From contig JAGCWG010000314.1 in NCBI GenBank assembly GCA_017961965.1, positions 1-7,254 on the forward strand: a DNA stretch of 7,254 nt. The letters run 5' to 3'. Position 1 is the stretch's first letter, and the number at the start of each line of letters is the position of its first letter. This DNA comes from Bacteroidaceae bacterium (lineage in GTDB: Bacteria > Bacteroidota > Bacteroidia > Bacteroidales > Bacteroidaceae). Positions 1 through 4,777 of this stretch are shown here, in pieces. The position numbers and the translations under genes were made by a program. The notes below the pieces were generated by a model. That model worked only from the letters and a program-made list of their open reading frames with translations. It made no database searches and was not told the DNA's origin.

Positions 1-65
1 CCGCAGTGCGGCCAGTTAAAAAAACATGGTAAAAACCAAATAAAATCAAAAAAAACATGTTTTTT
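1..65 (-). repeat. Left-edge GC hairpin with A/T-rich tail, partial copy of a repeat also seen near 1487-1544
   Basis: The window opens with CCGC-AGT-GCGG, a small hairpin that may extend beyond the left edge. It is followed by an A-rich tract in which an A-run plus CATG occurs twice (18-28 and 48-59) and a perfect 16-base palindrome AAAAAACATGTTTTTT (50-65). Read on the minus strand, the section at 5-22 matches 1519-1536 at 16 of 18 positions. The matching part includes GGCCGC and three loop bases followed by GCGG, so the two look like diverged copies in opposite orientation with their A/T tails facing the TPR gene. The tails are low in complexity, so only the GC part and its immediate flank are strong evidence of relationship. 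The hairpin is not a terminator on either strand, because no T-run follows it. Confidence 0.5.
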
Positions 66-84
66 CTTGTTTTTGTTCTGTTTC

Positions 85-112
85 TTGACTGTTTTTTTAA
101 TATGCACCTTTG
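85..112 (+). promoter_or_regulatory. Weak candidate promoter for the TPR gene
   Basis: CACCTTTG at 105-112 differs by one base from the Bacteroidetes -7 consensus TAnnTTTG. A TTG at 85-87 could serve as the -33 element, but the spacing of about 17 bases is shorter than the usual 19-21. Transcription would then begin near 119 and leave a leader of about 36 nt before the ATG at 155. A start of this kind would exclude the in-frame TTG at 110 as the initiation codon. The call rests on motif resemblance only. Confidence 0.35.
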
Positions 113-123
113 TGCAAAACTAC

Positions 124-135
124 AACCGTACAGGT
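124..135 (+). other. 12-base word AACCGTACAGGT, copy 1 of 2, in the TPR gene leader
   Basis: AACCGTACAGGT lies 19 bases before the chosen start of the TPR gene. The same 12 bases occur again at 1562-1573 upstream of the fusion gene, in the same orientation, and in both places a variable base and GAA follow. The distance to the start codon differs (19 against 76 bases), so this is not a simple ribosome-binding site. It may be a leader or regulatory element, or a remnant of a shared repeat. Its function is unknown. Confidence 0.4.
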
Positions 136-154
136 CGAAATATACGACATAAAA

Positions 155-1414
155 ATGCGGAAATATTTATTATTACTTTTTTTAGGTTTATCACAGATTG
201 TTTACGGACAGGAGGCGTCGAAAGACAAGTCCGCTGAACAGCCTTACAAGAAGTCTGCCATCGTCAAGTCGCTCAAGGCTCAGATGAAGGTGGGCAACTA
301 TTCCGCTGTTGTGGATGAAACAAACAAGGCGTTCAAGAAATATACAGAAGCTGATGGAGATGCCGAACTCCACAACTATCAGGTCAAGGCACTTGAACAG
401 ATGGTGCTTGCAGAGAACAAGAACATGTATCTTGCCACAAGACCAGATACTACTAAATACTTCGGCTACATGTACCAGATGTATGAGCAGGCTCTTTTCT
501 GCGACTCACTGGAACAGATTCCTACTCTTGACGGCAAGACAGTATTCCGCTATCGCTATACTAATGCGGAGACACTATTAAAGTACAGGAAGAATCTCAA
601 GATGTCATGCCGTTACTTCTATCGCAAGAAGGACTATAAGGATGCTTTCAAGTATTCAGACCTGTATTACAAGTCAAAATCAGCTCCAATCTTCACAGGA
701 AAGAAGGGCGAAAGCCTCATGCCTGATGAGAAGGATAACATCGAAATATCAGTCATGGCAGTTGTCTCTGCCTACGGCTCACACAATAACAATGGTGTAG
801 TCAGCTACCTCCATGAAGCCATGAAGGACAAGAATATGTGCTACACCGTCCTCGAACTCGGTTGCAAGGCTTACCTTGCACTCGGAGACACGACAAACTA
901 TCTTGAGCATTGTACCAAGGGATTCAATGAGAAGCCAGAACAGGAGTTCTTCTTCATGTCACTCCTCAAGTACAACATAGACAACGCACAACACAACAAG
1001 TGTCTCGAGCTTGCCAACACAATGGTACAGAAGTTCCCTAAGAACAGGAACTACTGGTTCATCAAGGCTAAGGAAGAAGAGATACTCGGTAAGGGCGATG
1101 ATGCCATTGCGTCTTACTACAAGGCAATAGAACTGAAGGAAGACGATGCAGAGGCTTACTCTTACATCGGCTCTATATACACTAACAAGGCACAGGATAT
1201 GTACAGTCGCAACACGCTCTCTGTCACTAATCCTGGATACAAAGAGTTCAAGTCAAAGCTCAAGGCTGTATATACAAAAGCAAAAGAAGCCTACGAGTCT
1301 GCCCGTAAATTCGCTCCCAAGAACAATGCCCTCTGGTACGAAGGTCTGAAGAACTCATACTTCAAACTTAATATGGGCAGGGAACTTAAACAACTCGAAG
1401 CACTAAAGAAATAA
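155..1414 (+). CDS. Secreted tetratricopeptide-repeat protein
   Basis: Predicted 419-aa envelope protein. The reading frame is open from a TTG at 110, but the ATG at 155 is preferred because it begins a clear Sec signal peptide: MRK, then a leucine-rich core (residues 5-12), then a likely cleavage after VYG, leaving Q19 as the mature N-terminus. No lipobox cysteine is present, so it is probably a soluble periplasmic or membrane-associated protein rather than a lipoprotein. Helical repeat sequence fills most of the chain. The clearest TPR unit is about residues 299-332 (NYWFIKAKEE, then GDDAIASYYKAIEL), followed by a unit with a long insert between its helices (about 333-390) and a degenerate final unit to the C-terminus. 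The N-terminal part (about 33-190) is helical and rich in Lys and Tyr, with weaker repeat character. TPR folds bind protein partners; the partner here is unknown. There is no catalytic motif. An A-rich stretch, not a Shine-Dalgarno, precedes the ATG, as is normal in Bacteroidetes. No terminator follows. Confidence 0.88.
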   Translation: MRKYLLLLFLGLSQIVYGQEASKDKSAEQPYKKSAIVKSLKAQMKVGNYSAVVDETNKAFKKYTEADGDAELHNYQVKALEQMVLAENKNMYLATRPDTTKYFGYMYQMYEQALFCDSLEQIPTLDGKTVFRYRYTNAETLLKYRKNLKMSCRYFYRKKDYKDAFKYSDLYYKSKSAPIFTGKKGESLMPDEKDNIEISVMAVVSAYGSHNNNGVVSYLHEAMKDKNMCYTVLELGCKAYLALGDTTNYLEHCTKGFNEKPEQEFFFMSLLKYNIDNAQHNKCLELANTMVQKFPKNRNYWFIKAKEEEILGKGDDAIASYYKAIELKEDDAEAYSYIGSIYTNKAQDMYSRNTLSVTNPGYKEFKSKLKAVYTKAKEAYESARKFAPKNNALWYEGLKNSYFKLNMGRELKQLEALKK

Positions 1415-1486
1415 CCATAATCCCAATGAGGACTTTTTCAGACGGTTCCGCCTTTAGAGAAACGAAAATTTATAAAATTAAAGAAA

Positions 1487-1526
1487 ATGTTTTCTTTTGT
1501 TTTCCTATGTTTTCTTTTGTTTTTCT
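1487..1526 (+). repeat. Tandem 20-bp repeat, two units, T-rich
   Basis: The unit ATGTTTTCTTTTGTTTTCCT at 1487-1506 is followed directly by ATGTTTTCTTTTGTTTTTCT at 1507-1526, a match at 19 of 20 positions. It overlaps the inner end of the left arm of the 147-bp structure by two bases and leads into the GC hairpin. The strand is almost purely T with regularly spaced C and G, so unit number could vary by slippage. A TATGTTTT at 1506-1513 resembles a -7 element with one mismatch, but it has no suitably placed -33 partner. Confidence 0.8.
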
Positions 1527-1530
1527 AATT

Positions 1531-1544
1531 GGCCGCTTGGCGGC
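1531..1544 (+). other. Small GC-rich hairpin GCCGC-TTG-GCGGC
   Basis: A five-base-pair GC stem (1532-1536 with 1540-1544) with a TTG loop sits in an otherwise very AT-rich spacer. It is followed by AAAAATC, not a T-run, and on the opposite strand by CAATTAG, so it is not an intrinsic terminator in either direction. The left edge of the window has the same design with loop AGT in reverse orientation, and the flanking AATTGG/AACTGG is also similar. It could be a protein-binding site or the core of a dispersed repeat. Confidence 0.6.
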
Positions 1545-1561
1545 AAAAATCAACAACACGA

Positions 1562-1573
1562 AACCGTACAGGT
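1562..1573 (+). other. 12-base word AACCGTACAGGT, copy 2 of 2, upstream of the fusion gene
   Basis: Exact match to positions 124-135, again followed by a variable base and GAA. It lies inside the 147-bp structure, just before the right arm and 76 bases before the chosen start of the fusion gene. It was not found upstream of the SusC-type gene. Confidence 0.4.
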
Positions 1574-1649
1574 AGAATAATTTTCTTTAATTTTCTAAAT
1601 TTTCGTTCTAAAAAAGAGACCTCAATTGGGTTATATGCGACACAACATT

Positions 1650-4118
1650 ATGATAAAAGACTTCAACAAAGTAGCAATCATCGCTGGACAGAAAAGGATA
1701 ATGTACAGTGAGATGCTCCAGCGCATCACTCTCTTTGCAGAACAAAGTCCAAAGGAAGCAGGTGCAAAGACAATCATTCTCAGTGAAAACCGTGAAGGAT
1801 GGATTTATGCCTTCTTCGGAATATGGGCAAACAAGGGAATTGCCATTCCTGTGGATGCCACATCTACGGTAAGTGATATTTCTTACATCATCAAGGATTG
1901 TAAGCCAGATTGTATATGGACATCAGTTCAGAAACTCGACACAGTCAAGGAAGCATTAAAGGATGCCCAGATAGACACGAAGATTCTGATTATTGATGAC
2001 TACGAGTCTGTTGAAGTAAACAAGGAGAAGGCAGTCATAGAATACTCAGACGATGATGTGGCAGTCATCATCTATACATCAGGAACAACAGGTAGCCCTA
2101 AGGGCGTAATGCTCACATTCGGCAACCTCATGGCTAATATCCACTCCGTTGCCGACGAGGTTCCTATCTTCAATGAGGAGCGTCGTGCACTTATTCTTCT
2201 CCCACTCCATCATGTACTTCCACTTCAGGGTTCTGTCATTGCACCTATCACACGTGGAGGTGGTGTAGCAATATCACCATCCATGACAGCTCCTGACCTC
2301 ATGAATACACTCAAGGATGGTAAGGTGAGCATCATCATCGGTGTACCTCGTCTCTACCAGACACTCTTCGGAGCAATGAAGAAGAAGATTGACTCCAACT
2401 TCGTCACACGCTTCCTCTTCTGGATGTGTAGCAAGGTAGGCAGTCGTTCACTCTCTCGTACTATCTTCAAGTCAGTACGCACTAAGATGGGCGGTCACAT
2501 CGACTACCTCGTTTGTGGTGGTGCTGCACTTGACCGTGAGATTGGTGTTGGACTCAAGACTCTCGGTCTTGACGTACTCGAAGGCTACGGAATGACAGAG
2601 ACTGCGCCTATCATCGCCTTCACACGTCCTGACGATATCGTCCCAGGTTCTTGCGGTAAGCCAATGCCATCAGTACAGACCAAGATACTTGAGACAGGCG
2701 AGCTATGTGCCAAGGGTCCTAACGTGATGAAGGGATACTACAATCGCCCTGAGGAAACAGCAGCCATTCTTGACAATGAGGGCTGGATACATACAGGAGA
2801 CCTTGCACGTTTCGATGACCAAGGTCGTCTCTACATCACAGGACGTACAAAGGAGATTATCGTTCTCTCCAATGGTAAGAACGTCAATCCAAGTGAGATA
2901 GAATACAAGATAGAAAAGTATGACTCAATAGTCAAGGAAGCAGCCATAGTACAGGACGGTGATATGCTCCGTGCCATCATCGTTGCACAGAACGAATGGC
3001 TCGGTCAGAAGACTGACGAAGAGGCAGAGGAAGCACTCAAACGTGAGGTACTTGCACCATACAACGAGACGGTAGCACAATACAAGAAGGTGATGAGCGT
3101 ATTCCTCTATCGTGGTGACCTTCCACGTACCAAGCTCGACAAGATACAGCGATTCAAGCTCAAGGGCATCATCGAGTCAGGTGTACGCAAGGAGATTAAA
3201 AAGGATGTTGTTGAACCAACATTCGAGGAATACAAGATTATCAAGCAATACATAGAGTCAGAGAAGAAGATAACAGTACGTCCAACAGACCATATCGAGA
3301 CCGACCTTGCCTTCGACTCACTCGATCGTGTTGGACTCCAGAGCTTCATCGAACAGACATTCGGTACAGAGCTCAAGGCTGATGTCATGGCTTCATTCAA
3401 GAATGTGACAGAGATAGCCGAGCAGGTTGCAAAGGTCAAGACACGTCAGGAAGTGGAACAGGTAGAATGGCACAAGCTGTTCACTGAGCACAAGTCTAAT
3501 CTCAAGTTGCCTGACTTCTGGTTCACAGGTCACATCTTCACATGGTGCTGCAAGGTATTTGCACACACATACCTCAGCATGGAGGTCAAGGGACTTGAGA
3601 ATCTGCCAAAGGATCGTTCATTCATCATTGCTCCAAACCACGTGAGCTATATGGACGGACTCCTTGTTGTGACAGACATACCAAACGCCATCCTCAACAA
3701 TACGTACTTCTACGTTAAGGAAGACCATGTACGTGGCAAGCTACTCAGATTCCTTGCAAGCCACCACAACATCATCCTTATGGAGCGCATGAACCTCATG
3801 AACTCCATCCTCAAGATGGGTGAAGTGCTCAGGTCTGGCAAGAATCTCGTTATCTTCCCTGAGGGAACACGTACACGCAACGGAGAGACAGGACAGTTCA
3901 AGAAGACATTTGCCATCCTCAGCAAGGAACTTAACGTACCTATCGTACCAGTTGCCATCACAGGAGCATACGAGGCAATGCCAAAGGGTCGCAAGTTCCC
4001 ACTTGCAAAGAAGGTGACAGTAGAGTATCTTCCACCTGTCACAGCAGAACAAGGAATATCATACGTAGATTACTCAGAAAAGGTAAAACAGATGATTGTT
4101 GACAAGGTAAAGAAGTAA
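1650..4118 (+). CDS. Acyl-adenylate synthetase-ACP-acyltransferase fusion protein
   Basis: Three-domain, 822-aa protein. Residues 1 to about 515 are an AMP-forming fatty acyl synthetase (ANL family) with P-loop YTSGTTGSPKG at 142-152, GYGMTETAP at 312-320, TGD at 382-384, and the likely catalytic lysine K498 in PRTKLDKIQR, where Asp replaces the more usual Gly before the Lys. Residues about 520-600 are an acyl carrier domain with the phosphopantetheine attachment serine S557 in LAFDSLDRVGL. Residues about 605-822 are a PlsC-type glycerolipid acyltransferase with NHVSYMD (H664, D669) and FPEGTR (736-741). All key residues are intact. The inferred reaction is that a free fatty acid is adenylated, loaded on the attached carrier, and transferred to a hydroxyl of a lysophospholipid or similar acceptor at the inner membrane. 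E. coli Aas has similar activities but the reverse domain order and no carrier domain. Start: ATG 1650 fits the beginning of the synthetase fold; in-frame ATG 1635 and TTG 1626 would add 5 or 8 residues. The acyl chain and acceptor are unknown. Confidence 0.93.
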   Translation: MIKDFNKVAIIAGQKRIMYSEMLQRITLFAEQSPKEAGAKTIILSENREGWIYAFFGIWANKGIAIPVDATSTVSDISYIIKDCKPDCIWTSVQKLDTVKEALKDAQIDTKILIIDDYESVEVNKEKAVIEYSDDDVAVIIYTSGTTGSPKGVMLTFGNLMANIHSVADEVPIFNEERRALILLPLHHVLPLQGSVIAPITRGGGVAISPSMTAPDLMNTLKDGKVSIIIGVPRLYQTLFGAMKKKIDSNFVTRFLFWMCSKVGSRSLSRTIFKSVRTKMGGHIDYLVCGGAALDREIGVGLKTLGLDVLEGYGMTETAPIIAFTRPDDIVPGSCGKPMPSVQTKILETGELCAKGPNVMKGYYNRPEETAAILDNEGWIHTGDLARFDDQGRLYITGRTKEIIVLSNGKNVNPSEIEYKIEKYDSIVKEAAIVQDGDMLRAIIVAQNEWLGQKTDEEAEEALKREVLAPYNETVAQYKKVMSVFLYRGDLPRTKLDKIQRFKLKGIIESGVRKEIKKDVVEPTFEEYKIIKQYIESEKKITVRPTDHIETDLAFDSLDRVGLQSFIEQTFGTELKADVMASFKNVTEIAEQVAKVKTRQEVEQVEWHKLFTEHKSNLKLPDFWFTGHIFTWCCKVFAHTYLSMEVKGLENLPKDRSFIIAPNHVSYMDGLLVVTDIPNAILNNTYFYVKEDHVRGKLLRFLASHHNIILMERMNLMNSILKMGEVLRSGKNLVIFPEGTRTRNGETGQFKKTFAILSKELNVPIVPVAITGAYEAMPKGRKFPLAKKVTVEYLPPVTAEQGISYVDYSEKVKQMIVDKVKK

Positions 4119-4140
4119 TTTCCTCCAAAAATACAATATT

Positions 4141-4188
4141 ACGATGTGAGTTCGACGCTTGGATGCGTTGAACTCACATCGTTTTTTT
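4141..4188 (+). terminator. Strong intrinsic terminator after the fusion gene
   Basis: An 18-base-pair stem (4141-4158 with 4165-4182, a single G-T wobble) carries a six-base loop TTGGAT and runs into seven T residues. It begins 22 bases after the TAA of the fusion gene. This should end transcription of the lipid gene and insulate the SusC-type gene downstream, which therefore needs its own promoter. Confidence 0.95.
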
Positions 4189-4303
4189 GTCAGGAAGCAC
4201 TTTCGTTTCAGATATGCAATATAAGATGTTCAATGTAAATATGAACATATATAAAGCAAAGATGGCACGCATAGATTACAACTCATTATGCATATTTGAT
4301 TTT

Positions 4304-4363
4304 ACTATTTTTAAGTTTTTTGGCATAAAAGTATATAAAACTATCACTATTTTTAAGTTTTTT
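4304..4363 (+). repeat. Exact 18-bp direct repeat upstream of the SusC promoter, 42-bp spacing
   Basis: ACTATTTTTAAGTTTTTT occurs at 4304-4321 and again, without mismatch, at 4346-4363. The start-to-start distance is 42 bases, close to four turns of the helix, so a bound protein would meet both copies on the same face. The copies lie about 56 and 98 bases upstream of the candidate -7 element, a typical place for activator sites. The rest of 4189-4418 is AT-rich and shows nothing else recognisable. The words are T-rich, so low-complexity origin cannot be excluded, but the identical AAG position and equal ends argue against it. No regulator gene is in the window. Confidence 0.6.
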
Positions 4364-4418
4364 AATCATTTTTCATCAAAAATTTGAAAATTTAGTATCA
4401 AGTCAATCATAATTTATG

Positions 4419-4426
4419 TACATTTG
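4419..4426 (+). promoter_or_regulatory. Candidate -7 promoter element TACATTTG for the SusC-type gene
   Basis: TACATTTG matches the Bacteroidetes -7 consensus TAnnTTTG at every fixed position. No good TTTG is found 19-21 bases upstream, which fits a promoter that depends on an activator. Transcription would start near 4433. CCCAA (4429-4433) and TTGGG (4440-4444) form an inverted repeat over the expected start and might be an operator or a 5'-end hairpin. A second, weaker candidate is CACCTTTC at 4557-4564. Confidence 0.5.
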
Positions 4427-4777
4427 TACCCAAAATTTCTTGGGGCATGTTTATATATTAAATTTCAAAGCGAATTTCAATATATGAACAAGTCCATACT
4501 CAAAACAAAAAGAGTACAGAAGGAAATATTAACGACAAAATATATTTTCAGAAGTGCACCTTTCGTAAAATACCGTTTGTTAAAACGTCCGTAAACTATT
4601 ACGACAGACCCCAGTTAGGAACTAAAGACAGGCAAGTTGATTTACTTTGCTTCATCTAATTCCTTCCCAACATTTCGGAGTAAAGCAAAAGTGACTTACT
4701 GAACATCATATATTGATTACAAAATAAAATTACGAAATATAATTAATATAATCATAATTAACTACTTTAATTAAAAG
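4427..4777 (+). other. Long structured leader of the SusC-type gene, no convincing gene
   Basis: If transcription begins near 4433, the untranslated leader is about 345 nt. Two local hairpins can be drawn by eye. One pairs 4587-4594 with 4599-4605 around a loop ACTA, with one bulged C. The other pairs 4642-4652 with 4683-4694 (11 pairs, one bulge, one wobble) around a 30-nt loop. A 36-codon reading frame (4484-4594) encodes a very basic peptide and its stop codon lies in the first hairpin; it has no recognisable similarity and may be fortuitous. No known riboswitch class was recognised. The last 50 bases are almost all A and T, as expected before a Bacteroidetes start codon. Confidence 0.4.

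Larger units (their letters stand above)
1461..1607. repeat. 147-bp structure with 28-bp near-perfect inverted terminal arms
   Basis: The left arm (1461-1488, beginning AACGAAAATTTATAAAA) and the right arm (1580-1607, ending TTTTCTAAATTTTCGTT) are reverse complements at 27 of 28 positions. They enclose 91 bases. The pairing can continue outward through TTTAG (1453-1457) and CTAAA (1608-1612) if three bases bulge on the left. The interior contains most of a tandem 20-bp repeat, the GC hairpin at 1532-1544 and the 12-base word at 1562-1573. No target-site duplication and no open reading frame were seen inside. Possible roles are an invertible DNA segment, a small non-autonomous mobile element, or a long RNA hairpin controlling the downstream gene; sequence alone does not decide. 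The arms are AT-rich, but the match is too long and too exact, including the ACG and CTTTAA words, to be chance. Confidence 0.75.

Noticed and set aside
50..65. Operator palindrome AAAAAACATGTTTTTT
   Set aside because: The symmetry comes mostly from an A-run meeting a T-run around CATG; without further copies in regulated promoters it is not a supportable site.
110..154. N-terminal extension of the TPR protein from TTG 110
   Set aside because: It would place 15 polar residues before a clear signal peptide and overlaps the candidate -7 element; ATG 155 is far better.
1531..1544. Terminator for the TPR gene
   Set aside because: The hairpin is only five pairs and is followed by A residues, not T, on the transcribed strand.
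3107..4052. Minus-strand reading frames of 103-110 codons within the fusion gene
   Set aside because: They lie opposite intact, motif-bearing acyl carrier and acyltransferase domains and show no domain or signal of their own; they are shadows.
4187..4387. A 66-codon reading frame after the terminator
   Set aside because: It begins with TTG inside the terminator T-run, has extremely AT-driven composition, and its repeated TIFKFF is simply the 18-bp DNA repeat read in frame.
4484..4594. A 36-codon small gene in the receptor leader
   Set aside because: Start context, length and composition are not distinguishable from chance in AT-rich DNA, so it is kept only as a speculative point in the leader finding and not called as a CDS.
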